Below, one piece after another: positions 34,821-46,212 of a stretch of 64,000 nt of DNA. Numbering within the stretch: the first letter of the stretch is position 1; each line of letters begins with the position of its first letter. Source of the stretch: Choristoneura fumiferana (taxonomy: Eukaryota > Arthropoda > Insecta > Lepidoptera > Tortricidae); NCBI RefSeq assembly GCF_025370935.1, contig NC_133493.1:4812740-4876739 (forward strand), given 5' to 3'. The position numbers and the translations under genes are program-made. The notes under the pieces were generated by a model. That model was not told where the DNA came from and did not search any database. It was given only the letters and a program-made list of their open reading frames with translations.

Positions 34821-35072
34821 TCCTACTGTTTGGTACAGGCCTCCTCTCAGAATAAGAGGGCTTGGGCCGTAGTTCCGACGCAGGGCCAGTGCAGATTGGT
34901 AACTTCGCACACGTAACTGATGCGTGCTTCAGGGATTTCCTCACGTTTTTCAAATTTCAAATGTAATTTCACACATGAATTTCGAAGAACTCCGGGGTGT
35001 GAGCCCGAGTTTGAACCCACGATCCTCTACTTGAGGGGCCATCGCTCAAACCACTAGGCCACCACAGCTGTT
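34821..35072 (-). mobile_element. tRNA-derived SINE (S1 family) with box A and box B
   Basis: Minus strand starts GTGGTGGCCTAGTGGTTTGA (A-box region), then GATCGTGGGTTCAAACTCGG (B box) and the S1 body to GAGGCCTGTACC. This is one of the more complete S1 heads here. Confidence 0.75.
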
Positions 35073-35279
35073 CCAATTAACTACTTGTATCTTACACTTG
35101 TCCAGTTTTTCCTTGTTGAATAAAAAAACCGGCCAACTACGAGTACTCGCGCATTAAGCAAAAAAAACAAGTTGGTTGTATGGAAGCCCCCATAAATATT
35201 TATTTTATTCTGTTTTTCGTATTTGCTGTTATGGCGGCCAAAGTAATACATAATTTGTAAAAAAATCAAGTGCCTAGCT

Positions 35280-35372
35280 ATTATTGCTCAAGAGATAGAG
35301 CCCTGTGACAGACGGACGGATAGACAGACAGACAGACAGTGGAGTCTCAATAATAGGGTTCCGATGGCACCC
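35280..35372 (-). mobile_element. R3b repeat with adjoining body
   Basis: GACAGACAGACAGACAGTGG and AATAGGGTTCCGATGGCACC. The body to the left (35210-35280) contains GCTGTTATGGCGGCCAAAGT and AATACATAATTTG, an uninterrupted version of the 53274 target. Confidence 0.55.
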
Positions 35373-36408
35373 TTTGGGTATGGACAATGCACTGTCATCA
35401 AAAAAAAATTGCAATTATTCGGAGTTCTTGCTGTAGTGACAAAAATCCGAACTTTTTCCTTTAGTCCTTGTAGCATAGTATAAAACAGTAGACAATCTAC
35501 AAACGTACCTAATAAGGTTTTTTTTGCAACTTATGAATATGCCATGATACTAAAATATAAATAAAGAGCCAATGTTTATCGAAGATAAAATAATTAATAA
35601 ATAAATATCATAAAGCATTTCTTTCTCGGTCTTATCATGAATTTCAAACTTTTACAACTCTCTCATTAGGTATGTAAAGGTAGCTTAGAAAATATTTTTT
35701 TGTTTTATTTGTTTCTTTACTTCTCAATAAAAAATCGCAGCATGACAATAAATACTGAGCTGTAAAATTCATATTCAATAAAAAAAACAGAAGACTTTTA
35801 TTTTTGATAGCACGCATTATTAAGCTTTGAAAAACGCATTATTAAGCTTTACTAAAATTAGGTAGTTAAGTCTAAACAAATTGCTTTGTTAATGACAGAT
35901 TCACATGAGTATGACAAAAGACCGAGCCTACATTATTTCTACTTTTGGCCACTATGAGCGCTGCGATAGATTTCATTACCCCCTACTAGTACTTCGCACC
36001 CAGCAAATACACAACCAACCACACAACACCACATTGTAATTCGAGTGCCCCATCACTAGATACAACGGACCGGCTGAGGACTTTGAACACCTGACAAGTG
36101 ATGCGAAGTTGTATCTGAAGAGTTGTAATTTTTAATTTAAATCATAATATTAATTGCATTAGATAATTTTTGACAAATGTGTTAACCAATGTTAAATCGC
36201 CAAACGATAAATAAATATACCCAAAATGTAGATTTATTACTGTATTTACACTATGCACGTAGCTTACCTGTCCTCAGTTTTTTGTTTACCTCGACAATAG
36301 CTCTAGCTGTGATCGGGGAGTCGTGTGAATGGTACGTGAGCCCCATCCAAATGGGCAACGGCTAGCTCCGGTTTAGACGTAGTGCGGCCTCGGCCTGAGG
36401 GTTAGGGT
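35373..36408. other. Non-coding stretch
   Basis: Nothing recognised; AT-rich with two GCATTATTAAGCTTT echoes near 35814 and 35837. Confidence 0.3.
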
Positions 36409-36684
36409 TTTTTTTTATTCGACTGGATGGCAAACAAGCAAGTGGGTCTCCTGATGGTAAGAGATCACCACCGCCCATAAACATCTGCAACACCAGGGGT
36501 ATTGCAGACGCGTTGCCAACCTAGAGGCCTAAGATGGGATACCTCACGTGCCAGAAATTTCACCGGCTGTCTTACTCTCCACGCTGAAACACAACAGTGC
36601 AAGCACTGCTGCTTCACGGCAGGATTAGCGAGCAAGATGGTGGTAGCAATCCGGGCGGACCTTGCACAAGGTCCTACCACCTGC
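36409..36684 (-). mobile_element. R1 SINE-like retroposon, full length
   Basis: Poly-T, ATTCGACTGGATGGCAAACA, ACCACCGCCCATAAACATC and end GTCCTACCACCTGC. Typical copy. Confidence 0.75.
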
Positions 36685-36774
36685 AAAATTTCCACCTGCA
36701 ATGTTACCTGATTATTGAATCCGATTTTCCACGGGTTTATCATCATCATCACATCATAGCAGAGCAGCAAGTGC

Positions 36775-36885
36775 AGCGTAGGACGTCCACCAACGAGATG
36801 GACAGATGACCTGGTTAAAGCCGTGGATTGAAGGTGGATGCAGGATGTCCAACGGTGGACGTCTTATGGCTGATTGATGATGATA
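36775..36885 (+). mobile_element. RTE-like 3' end trace
   Basis: GTAGGACGTCCACCAACGAG, GATGACCTGGTTAAAGC and GGTGGACGTCTTATGGCTG followed by GATTGATGATGATAGG. It matches the nucleotide pattern at 12950-13055 but with a broken frame. Confidence 0.55.
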
Positions 36886-36994
36886 GGCCTCTAGTTACTT
36901 TTTTGAACATGAAACTACCGTGAGACTCACTCATATTAAATATATTGACCCGGATAACTCACGTCTTAAATCGAGTTTAGCCCGATATGTTTTG

Positions 36995-37380
36995 GGCTAA
37001 TCCGTAGCCCTTCCTGTTAGGCTGGAAACTGCTCGACCGACGGTACGTCCTGACCGTACGTCCCAAACGTCACCGCTGACCATCGCTTGCAAAAATTCAT
37101 TCAGTGCTACGCTGACGGCGAACTGCGGGGCGTGTGTACATTTCACAGGTCGGTCACTCCGCCAGCGAAGCACTGAACGCATCCATACAATCTCATAGCT
37201 CGTCGGTCGACCGACGCCGCGCGACCGACGAGCCGGACCGACGGCTCGACCGACCGTACGCGCGACCGTCGGTCAGCACGTTTCCGTTAGAGCAACACGA
37301 CTGCGTGCTGCATACGCGCACTGCACGCCGCCGCTCTGCTCGCGCGACTTCCCGACGAAACTGACACCGCCGCACAACTA
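36995..37380. repeat. GC-rich island with CGACCG-type internal repeats
   Basis: Markedly GC-rich against its surroundings and CpG-dense. Contains overlapping variants of GTCGGTCGACCGACG, GACCGACGAGCC and CGACCGACGG, many self-complementary, and the arms ACGGTACGTCCTGACCGTACGT. Frames on both strands are open because of base composition. I cannot assign it to a gene or family. Confidence 0.55.
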
Positions 37381-37401
37381 CCCACGTTTTCATCGTCATT
37401 T

Positions 37402-37700
37402 TCATTTTATTATTTTTTTTCTAGTTACTTTGGTTGCTATTATTTTGATTTTCCCCACGTTCATTTTAAGGCCAGCTTTCTCGGATTCTACTTTCAAGTC
37501 CTCCAACATAAGTAACATTTCTCCAATGCTCTTCGAGACCAAAACCAGGTCATCAGCAAACCTCAGATTGGTCATTCTCTCTCCATCAATCACTAGCCCT
37601 TTCTCTTCCATTGCATCTGTTGGAATATCCATTCTAGCGCTAGGGTTAATAGCTTCGGTGATATTGTGTCCCCTTGCCTGACACCTCGCTTTAAATGAAA
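37402..37700 (-). pseudogene. RTE-like reverse transcriptase fragment, frameshifted
   Basis: Two overlapping minus-strand frames give consecutive RT motifs. First comes RGVRQGDTISPKLLTLALEW (RT block 4), then after a frameshift near 37610-37625 GLVIDGERMTNLRFADDLVL with the catalytic FADD in block 5, followed by VESEKAGLKMNVGKIK (block 6). Non-LTR retrotransposons copy RNA by target-primed reverse transcription; this fragment lacks endonuclease and N-terminal RT and cannot be active. Confidence 0.75.
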
Positions 37701-37719
37701 TTTGTTGGTTTTCTTGTGC

Positions 37720-37990
37720 AGGGAAACACAGGCAGTTGCGTTTTGACCAAAGTAAAAGACGTCATGGCTGTCATAGCAAAGAAAAAGTGGACATGGGCGG
37801 GACACATTGCGAGAATGGACGAGAGTCGCTGGACAAGACGAGTCCTTGAATGGAGACCCAGAGCGGATACTCGGGGGCGCGGCAGACCACCGCAGCGCGG
37901 ATTGGACTGGATTAGACGGGCATAAGATCGCCAAGAGTGGAAGAAAAGGGAAGATGCCTACATCCAAGATTGGATAACCAAAAGGCCGCC
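37720..37990 (+). pseudogene. RTE-like ORF C-terminal fragment, opposite strand to the RT fragment
   Basis: Plus-strand translation contains VIAKKKWTWAGHIARMDESR then WTRRVLEWRPRADTRGRGRP and DWIRRA. After a stop, in the same frame, comes a DRQEWKKREDAYIQDW-like run and a GATGATGATGATGAC tail. This is the C-terminal region of the same kind of element. It abuts the RT fragment tail to head in inverted orientation, so a simple single insertion does not explain the pair. Confidence 0.7.
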
Positions 37991-38020
37991 ATGATGATGA
38001 TGATGACTTTGGTTGCATCC

Positions 38021-38394
38021 ACTTTGAACCTGCTGCTTTAACCAGATCATCCGTTTTTGTTAGTGGGTTTTAACAAATTTTAATTTCACGGAACCCAGTC
38101 GTGGTTTACAAGCATCCATTTGTCTTTTAATGCTTATACCTACTGGTTTAAGGTTTTTGGGTCAACCCTTAAATTTTATTGAATGTCTCAAGTGATTTGA
38201 AATGAATCTTGCTGACAGGACGTTGGGTGATTTTAAAGGAAAGAAAAAGAAAGAAGAAAACATTTATTAAACATTTTTTTAAAGGGTATTTTAGAAGGTA
38301 CGAGCGTCTTGAAAGATGCAATAGTGTGAAAGTCCTCACTAGGTGGACAGATCTAATGACGGCTGCCTTGTTAATTCCATAATATGACACAACT
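38021..38394. other. Non-coding stretch
   Basis: Nothing recognised. Confidence 0.3.
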
Positions 38395-38690
38395 AGAGTT
38401 TACCCGCGGCTTCGCACGCGTAAACTATTCGATCTGGTAGTTACAATTAAAATTCCGGGATTTTAAAAAAATCCTCTGGGAATTCCCAAAATTTATAGCG
38501 TGGTCTACATTGAAGTTGTGTTAAGAACAACTGTTCAAAATTTCAAGACCAAACAAAGCGGTTGAAATTTCAAAATTTTATCCGTATTCCATAGGAATAT
38601 CGGGATAAAAAGTAGCCTATGTGTTATTACAGACGTGCAGCTATCTGCGTACCAATTTCATCCAGCCGTTTTATCGTGAAGGAGTAACAA

Positions 38691-38694
<4 letters not shown>
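38395..38694 (-). mobile_element. Retroposon tail fragment
   Basis: GTTTACCCGCGGCTTCGCAC, AATATCGGGATAAAAAGTAG and TCATCCAGCCGTTTTATCG, ending in TAACAAACATACACAC, where the microsatellite starts. Confidence 0.6.
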
Positions 38695-38728
<34 letters not shown>

Positions 38729-38816
38729 GCACACGCCCACGCCCTCGCCCACTCCCACGCCCACGCCCACGCCCACACACGCACGCACGCACGCACGCAC
38801 ACACGCACGCACGCAG
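38695..38816 (+). repeat. Compound CA / CGCACA / CCCACG microsatellite
   Basis: About 15 AC units pass into ACACGCCCACGCCCTCGCCC-type 6 bp units and then (ACGC)n. The growth starts exactly at the ACATACACAC end of a retroposon tail, a common seed for CA repeats. Frames across it are compositional. Confidence 0.9.
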
Positions 38817-40089
38817 TAAGATAGTATAGTGTCGCTAGTCGCTACTATCATACGTGTGAATGTATAAAGGTATAAAGTAGTTTAGAAGATACTTGTCTCT
38901 GTTCCATTGCAATCGTCTTCTAAATACAAAGTATTCAAATTCAAAATTACTACAATTTTAGGGATCCGACTGTACACCTAAAGGGCTTCGTTTTTGCCAA
39001 CAGAGGTACGGAGCCCTAAAAACGAAGAATAAAATTGCTACACAATTCAGTCTGTGACGTTTTTGTTAAAATTTTTTTTTGTTGATTGTCTTTTTTGTTT
39101 TTTTTTTGTACCAAATTTAAAGCAAATCGAATTACCAGCAATGGATGTCGAACTCATGTCGAATGACAATGCAGACAATAAAGCTTGAATTTAATATGAT
39201 TTTTACAAAAACTATTTTATGTAGAACAAAACAGGCGAAACCGTAGACGTAAGCTAGTTCTAAATATTTTGCTCGCAATATTTATAAAACTAATGAAATG
39301 TAAACTTTGCTAAACCTAATAACAAAGCTCAGCTTAATTCGTTACAATTTGAACTAAACAAGAACAAAAAGCGGTTTTTGCTGGATTTGTATTAGAAAAT
39401 CGCAATTCGTAATATTTCGGCTCGTCAACTAACGAAGGTCTTGTATTGATCGGGAAAGTTATAACGAGACTCTACGAGTCAGCTTTAATGCAGTACACAG
39501 AATACAAACTTAATTTATCTATTTATTACTAACCTTCATTTAACTTTCAATGTATGCAATGCAAAATGTGGGAACGTATGAAGGAAAGAAACTTTCGAAA
39601 ATTGAGATTAAAAAAAAATGTTAATTAAAAAATAAATTTCTATAATATAGAATACGTTGAAAGCAAAACCACGGAAAACACACATAGAAAATTGTTCACC
39701 CGATCGTAACTCCAACTTCACAGAACACACAGTAACTAGTCTTCGGTCATTCGGTCCGCTCGTTTACATCAAATCATTTATGAACACAAATCCACCATCA
39801 TTTATCATACATACACATGTACTCGTATGTGCGAGTAAGTATATAGGTACGGGTCAAATCTTGCATCTGAATTTTGACTTACTTCGAGTGGTCAGATCGA
39901 CTTGAAATTTGGCATACCTACCTACTTGTGAAGACCGCTATCAATACATTACTGTGGTAGTGAAATTCTGATAGTCCGGCCAGGATCGTCTCCGCATCTT
40001 CAGCGATTAATGGCATCGACTTGAAATGAAATTTACTTTGGATGACAATGCCAAGCATAGTCAACAAATGTACACTTAGCAAAAAACGC
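38817..40089. other. Non-coding stretch
   Basis: No gene recognised. GGGCTTCGTTTTTGCCAAC and ACGGAGCCCTAAAAACG (38980-39022) are a tiny R3-like piece. 39720-39800 resembles 12430-12540. Confidence 0.3.
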
Positions 40090-40336
40090 TTTTTTATTAT
40101 TATTCAACTGGATGGCAAACGAGCAAATGGGTCTCCTGATGGTAAGAGATCACCACCGCCCATAGACACCTGCAACACCAGGGGGATTGCAGATGCGTTG
40201 CCAACCTAGCGGCCTAAAAGATGGGATACCTCAAGGGCCAGTAATTTCACCGGCTGTCTTACTATCCACGCCGAAACACAAACAGTGCAAGCACTGCTGC
40301 TTCACGGCAGGATCTGAACAAGGCCCTACCACCTGC
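40090..40336 (-). mobile_element. R1 SINE-like retroposon with internal deletion
   Basis: ACTGGATGGCAAACGAGCAA through CACGGCAGGATC, then a jump to GAACAAGGCCCTACCACCTG. About 40 bases (the GCGAGCAAGATGG block) are missing. Confidence 0.7.
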
Positions 40337-42629
40337 ACCTAATGTACGTAAAATCTAGCTAAGTCAAATCTTGAACATGCATTAACTATAACATGCATTG
40401 CATAAAACAGAAAGAAATCGACGCGATAGTGGTTCCAAATGCGTTAGAGTCTAACGGTTAGACAATAAAGATTACAACTCCCTAACTAAACCGTATCATG
40501 CCATGAGCGTAATAGGAACGTGTCAGGAACGGAATGTCAAGCATAGTCTCATACAGAGACACCACCTAGTACAAGCAAATGGTATCACCCTAATACTGGC
40601 TATTCAACTGGCTATTTTTCTATCCTTCGATTTTCCAATAGATGGCACCAGTGAGAACACAAATAACACGATACGTATTGCCATCTAGTGAGACACTAAG
40701 GATACGGTACACTGACAACAACCAACAAGCTCACCAACTGAGCCTAGACGACTAGTGATACGCATGATGTCTCTGTCTTATTTACGTCATTAGAAGAGAA
40801 TGGCATGTTTGTCTCAAATAGTTTCGACGAATGTGAGCAAGCGCGGGGCAAGCCCAGCAAGCGCATTCCGGTTATTCGCCATCTAGCGTCACAATTGCAA
40901 AACACTACGAAAGCCTCATAGCTAAAATGTAGCCACATGTAGCCTATACTTTCGTATTCTCAATTTATTATTTTTATGGTGTTTCTTATCTTCAAATTAA
41001 GGAGTTGAATTAAGGTTGATGTGAAGTTGTGTTTATAAAATATGCTAGTCTTTATTTTAATCTTAATATTTCTACTTAATTCGGCTTATTCACATTATAT
41101 AATTTACAAATGTTAATAGTAGTGCCATCTATTGCTGTTTTTTTGTATTAAATATAGTTTGTAGGGATTGGTAGGCCATGTCTCATACGTTGCTGTTACG
41201 GTCATGGGTACACGGGGTAACGGGTAGAGACCTGAAGCAGAGTTTAGACTTGCAAGAAAAAGCAAAGGCCGCAAACCCAACGAGTTTGTAGTGGTCGATC
41301 AGTGGGGGCACACTTAAAACGTCACCGTTTCACGTAGATACACGTTAGCGCCTCTGGCGACAAAATGATTGCACTAAATTGACAAATGTGTCATACTTGG
41401 ACTTGAAAAATTCAATCTGTCCGCTGTCTGTTGGCAGTCTGGCTTTCGCGGATGATTTTTAAATTTATCTGTTTTTTTGCTGTTTTCTTAAAGTTGTATT
41501 ACATTGCTCCGCTCGGGTGACCAAGTGATGTGACCACCATAAACTCGTTTGCTTTCCGGCCTCGCGATGTAATGCAACTTGCGGAATTTTTCTTACAGGT
41601 CTAAACTGGGCTTTATAGACGTTAAGCTTGTTGTGTGTGTGCATGTACATGTGTGTGTTATGGCAGATTTAGTTCTTCAGCTAGCTACCAGATAGCGCTT
41701 GTTACCATACATGCAAATTTGACCATAGAGTTGCCACTCTTTTTCTATATTGGTACTAACTCTTTGTGGTCAATCGAGTGCTGCAAATGTAATGCATGAT
41801 TTTTCTTGCAAGTCTAAACTCGGCTTTAAAGTCCTCCGACCACGGTCGCTCATACGATATCTTAACATCAGGAGACAGTTCTAGTATTGTTTTCAACAAA
41901 CACACTGTGTGATAATATCGCAAACGCAGCGCGCCCCACTCACTCAATTAAATGAGATTTATTACGGGATACAAAATAGGGGGCCATGAAATTAGTCAAA
42001 CGTTTATTCGCACTTTTAGATTGATAAAAGATTGCTTCAATCAAAATGGAATCCGTCAATTCAATGTCTCCTTTGAATAATTGGCACTAATTGAATTGGA
42101 ATTGAATTTTTAAAAAGAACTGGGCCACTGCTGAGTCAGTTGTCTGCTCCAATGCGCTTCGTTTGAGGGAATTAATTTTAAGATTTGAGGGTAGACGCGA
42201 AATGAACGGGATCAGATAAATTAACGGGAACGCGTTCATCTATGCTCAGATTAAGCAGTGCAAGTTTGGGTGAATTTTTTGTCAAAGTAAAACAGTATTT
42301 TTTGATAAGTTTTGTTTTTTATGTACGCACTATTGGGGAGGCCATGTCTGACAGAGGACTCCTATGGTTGATTTCATGAAGTGATCACGTTATTATAAAC
42401 TTTCTAGGTATAATGCGTTCAAAAACCGAAAATCATGACCATCATACTGATAAACTGTTTCGTTAAAAGAAATTTCTTGCCTGTTTCAATGTTATTATTG
42501 CTTAAAATAACACTAAATACATCTAAATCGATTTTTAAGCGACAAAAAAAGCGGATGTTCTGTTATTTGGAATAAAATTACCCCGAGAGTGGGAAAAAAG
42601 TATAAAATAAAAAATTCTTAACAAAAAAA
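40337..42629. other. Non-coding stretch
   Basis: No gene recognised in more than 2 kb. Several ATAGATGGC / GCCATCTAG words (40635, 40680, 40880, 41122) hint at decayed DNA-transposon ends. Short frames lack domains. Confidence 0.3.
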
Positions 42630-42997
42630 TTAAAACCGCCGAAAAAAATCGAAAAGCAAAAAATAATAAACTTTTTTTCTCCTTTCTCTCCTATTTAGCC
42701 TTAATCTAGGTACTTACTAGTTTAAAGTCGGGGCCTCATCCTACTAGTGCTTAGGCACCGACTTCAAACTAGAGCCCTAGATTAACGCATTTACTGCCAC
42801 GCGTGTATATGCGTTTTCGGAACTTCACCCAGTGCCGCTGTCATAATTATTCATACATCATACATCTTGAACGCACATGTGCGTCGGTGGCACCTGTGGA
42901 AGTCAGGTGAAAATAAATGCGTTAAGGTTAAATAGGAAAGAAAGGAGAAAAAGGTTAATTTTTTTTTTGATTTTCGGTTTTTTCGGCGGTTTTTTTT
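42630..42997. mobile_element. Nested palindromic MITEs (at least two layers)
   Basis: Outer arms: AAAACCGCCGAAAAAAATCG with CTCCTATTTAGCCTTA, mirrored by TAAGGTTAAATAGG and TTTCGGTTTTTTCGGCGG. Inside are two further fold-backs: CTAGTTTAAAGTCGG / CCGACTTCAAACTAG (42718-42772) and TTAACGCATTTACTGCCAC / AAATAAATGCGTTAA (42782-42926). Confidence 0.65.
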
Positions 42998-43330
42998 TAT
43001 AATTTTTGACGTTTAGATTGTCTCGTTGAAAAGTTTAATTTGTTTTGTTATATGTGTGAAGATAAAGCATTTAATGTAACTGTACATAGTGTAAAATGTC
43101 ACTAATGCCCAATAAACGACACTCTGCTATCGCTTCTAATGCTGATGACATAAGTTTAAAAATGCCGACTACTGGGACAGTGACGAGCATTCGTACAACC
43201 TTATTATGCATTTAAAAACTCGTGTTACACACTCAAATGTGTTACATACACGTAATAAGAGACAAACGTAGCAAGTCAAATGAAAGCTTAATGAAAAGTT
43301 GACAAAAGTAGACACGGAGATCACAAGAAT

Positions 43331-43535
43331 TTTTAACCCCCAACGCAAAAAGAGGGGTGTTATAAGTTACGCTATGTGTGTCTGTGTGTGTCTGTCTGTC
43401 TGTGTCTGTCTGTGGCACCGTAGCTCTCAAACGGGTAGACCGATTAGAATGCGTTTTTTTTTAAAGCAGGTTTTCTAGCGATGGTTCTTAGACATGTTTT
43501 ATCAAAATCGGTTTGGCTATTTTTGAGATATATCA
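43331..43535 (+). mobile_element. R2 repeat
   Basis: TTTTTAACCCCCAACGCAAA, GGCACCGTAGCTCTCAAACG and TTTTCTAGCGATGGTTCTTA to TTTTTGAGATATATC. Confidence 0.65.
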
Positions 43536-43795
43536 AATTTTCTTGTCAAATGAAATAAAATGGCCTTTTAAAAGTGCCGCATATCGTATATTACCCGGGA
43601 TAGATTAATCTCTGTCACCAGGGGAAGTCACATTTTTATCTCGACTCATAAATTCGCACGCGTTAGCTATTATTTTGTAAAAGTCGCTTAAAACATTAAA
43701 ACTTTAGAGGGCGATTTGTTTGAAACAGAACGAAGTTCATTTTGGCCCTTTCAAGCTTAGAAAGAAAGAAAGAAGGAAAAAACATTTAATTTTAA

Positions 43796-44056
43796 TAAAT
43801 AATAAATAAATATCATGGGACACTTGACATCAATTGACCTAGTCCCAAACTAAGCAAAGCTTGTACTATGGACACTAGGCAACGGATAAACATACTTATA
43901 TAGATAAATACATACTTAAATAGATATTAAACATCCAAGACCGAGAACAAATATTTGTATATATTATTCATACAAATATCTGCCCCGGGACGGGAATCGA
44001 ACCCGGGACCTCAAGCTTCGTAGTCAGGTTCTCTAACCACTAGGCCATCCGGTCGT
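43796..44056 (-). mobile_element. tRNA-derived SINE (S2 family), full length
   Basis: Minus strand begins GACGACCGGATGGCCTAGTG, with A box TGGCCTAGTGGTTAGAG, an anticodon-arm-like GACTACGAAGC, and B box GGGTTCGATTCCC. The body holds TATTTGTATGAATAATATAT and ends in ATATTTATTTATTATTTATT. The head is close enough to a tRNA to fold, but the SINE body and A/T-rich tail show it is a SINE, not a tRNA gene. Confidence 0.8.
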
Positions 44057-45529
44057 CAACTAATATCAATCTAAGAAAGGCCCCCTGTGGCATGGTTCCA
44101 AGAATGCTGGCAGCATTTCCTCGCTGTTGTGGCGATGCCAAAACGCTGTGCGAGGAAGCTGCCAGCCCTCTTGTCCCTGGTGGCGTTGACCAGTCTCTTT
44201 GCCAGTTGACTGAAGAGTTCCTTTGCATGAATTTATCTATATAAGTATGTTTATCTGATGCTTAGTACCCATATAGTACAAGCTTTGCTTACAAACAAAC
44301 AAACAAACAAATAAATTCCTTATTCACCAAGAACATGGTAGGCAGAGTAGATATTATAATAGTAAGTAGTATCACATATTCTGTCGCTATTGCGGCGTGT
44401 ATTTACTTTAACTGTTCAAAGCCCGAAACATAAGAGGTATTATCGTCATAAGAAGTAGTTAGTTGTAGTTTCACTATTGATTCAACCAGAAGGCGTTGGC
44501 AACCCCAGTTTTTGCAAGACACAAAACACGAATGTTGTTAATATAAATATTGTATATTTGTACGATCAATCATTTGACATGGCTACAGCTGATGTTCCAT
44601 GATAATTAATAAGTTTTGCTTACATAAATAGTTACTGTTAACTGCCGATAGATGGCGCTAGTTGTAGGTTGAAACTAAGTATCGATGTTATAACTTAAAT
44701 CAATAAGCTCTTTAAAATTTTTTGTCGAGTTGAGCATTGTTATGAGAGTAACCGAAGCGTACAGCATACATCTTCACTTGAATTGTGACTGGCTCTTTGC
44801 TACTCGCGTTAGGTAGGAGAGTACCATAGCGTACAACGTACATCCTGAATTGGATTGCGCTTGGACCTTCCGTACTCGCATAGGGAACCGCCGGTGCGGA
44901 GCAAGTCACGTGATATCTTCCCTGGATTCACGTGGCCCCTCTCGTTGGTGGCTATTCCACGTCGTACCTAGCCATAAGTGCCTCAGTACCCGTCATTGTA
45001 CCTGTCGTCGTCTCTGTCAAATATACGTCTGAAGAGCTTACATCGTGTCTCATTCACCGCTGCGCCCCACCATCACGAACTCCCGTATTACAGTAGTGAT
45101 TAAAAAAAATAACCAGCCAAGTGTGAGTTGGATCACGCGCAAGGATTCCGTATCAATACGCAGCCAATTCATACAGAGTTTCGCCCTTTTTGTATTTTGT
45201 TTGACAAGCCTTTTTCTTTCAAATTAATTGAAAATCTGAAACCGGGCGGTTTCAGATTAAAAGAAAAAGAGAAGAAAGAAACATTTCTTAATTATTCGCA
45301 AAAACTTAAAAAAATTACAGCACTTAAGTCGAATATTTGCGCGTAAAAGCTCATTTTTGAAGGGCGTGCACGCACGTATGCGGACGTTTTTTTCAAGCGT
45401 TTAGAACGCAGTAATGAGCGCGTACGCTCGCATTTGGTTAAGTTCGTAGATATGAACTAGGGATGAAGACTGGGTTAAAAATATAGCATTGTATTTAGTC
45501 CGACAGTTAGATTATCTTGTCTAACCCTA
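44057..45529. other. Non-coding stretch
   Basis: No gene recognised. GTTTATCTGATGCTTAGTACCC (44250-44271) is an S2-like piece; CAAACAAACAAACAAACAAA lies at 44295. The GTATTACGCTTCGGT-like words at 44750-44850 repeat weakly (AGCGTACAACGTACATC / AGCGTACAGCATACATC), a small local duplication. Confidence 0.35.
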
Positions 45530-45765
45530 TTGCTCGCACCTCAGAGTCTTTCGGAATCAATGTGCGAAATTCATTTGAAATTGACCAAGAGCTTTGTGAT
45601 GAAGTAAAACGTCGTTAGGAAACACAAACCTATGAAGCAATTGAATGGTGTGTGAAGTTCCCAATCCGCACCGGGCCAGCGTGGGAACTAAGGCCCAAGC
45701 CCTCTCATTCTGCGATGACGCCGTGCCAAGAGTGGGACGTATACTATAAAGCTGGGATGATTATC
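45530..45765 (+). mobile_element. S1 SINE, decayed
   Basis: GCTCGCACCTCAGAGTCTTT, AACGTCGTTAGGAAACACAA, GTGAAGTTCCCAATCCGCAC and GGCCCAAGCCCTCTC, ending GGGACGTATACTATAAAGCTGG. Box B is lost. Confidence 0.65.
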
Positions 45766-45973
45766 CTTCTAAATTCCTGTAAATTATCACGATGCCAAAA
45801 ATGACGTATTGCGTGTGACAGCCATATTCACGATCATCAAGCGGCCATCAGCGCGGAACGCGTCCTAATGCTGGAGTAATAAGAGTCATTATTGCTTGTG
45901 CTATTCGGACTATCGATGTAATATAATTATTATAAAATCGAGATTAGAATAATTAAGCACACGTAATGTCGTT

Positions 45974-46212
45974 TTTAACCCCAGACGCAAGTAGGGGTGT
46001 TATAAGTTTGACCGCTATGTGTGCCTGTCTGTCTTTCTGTGTGTCTGTTTGTGGTACCATAGCTCTTAAATGGGTGGACGGGTTTTGATGCGGCTTTTTT
46101 TAATCTGGTTTTCTAGCAATGGTTTTTAGACATGTTTGATCAAAATCGGTTCAGCCATTTTTGAGATATTGAACTTTGAAGTGACAAAGTCGGGGGTTTT
46201 CCAACTTTTTGT
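45974..46212 (+). mobile_element. R2 repeat
   Basis: TTTTTAACCCCAGACGCAAG, CATAGCTCTTAAATGGGTGG, ATCAAAATCGGTTCAGCC and TCGGGGGTTTTCCAACTTTT. Confidence 0.65.

Noticed and set aside
37134..37405. Overlapping frames in the GC-rich island
   Set aside because: GC and CpG composition keeps several frames open at once; no signal of codon use or domain.
38621..38851. Frames made of HTHTHT or CVCVCV
   Set aside because: Purely a product of the CA/CGCA microsatellite.
40500..40940. Possible small genes at 40503-40688 and 40744-40938
   Set aside because: The frames overlap repeated ATAGATGGC / GCCATCTAG words typical of decayed transposon ends and have no family match.
43985..44050. Possible tRNA gene on the minus strand
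   Set aside because: A and B boxes are good, but the sequence continues into a SINE body and A/T tail shared with 20100-20220, so it is a SINE head.
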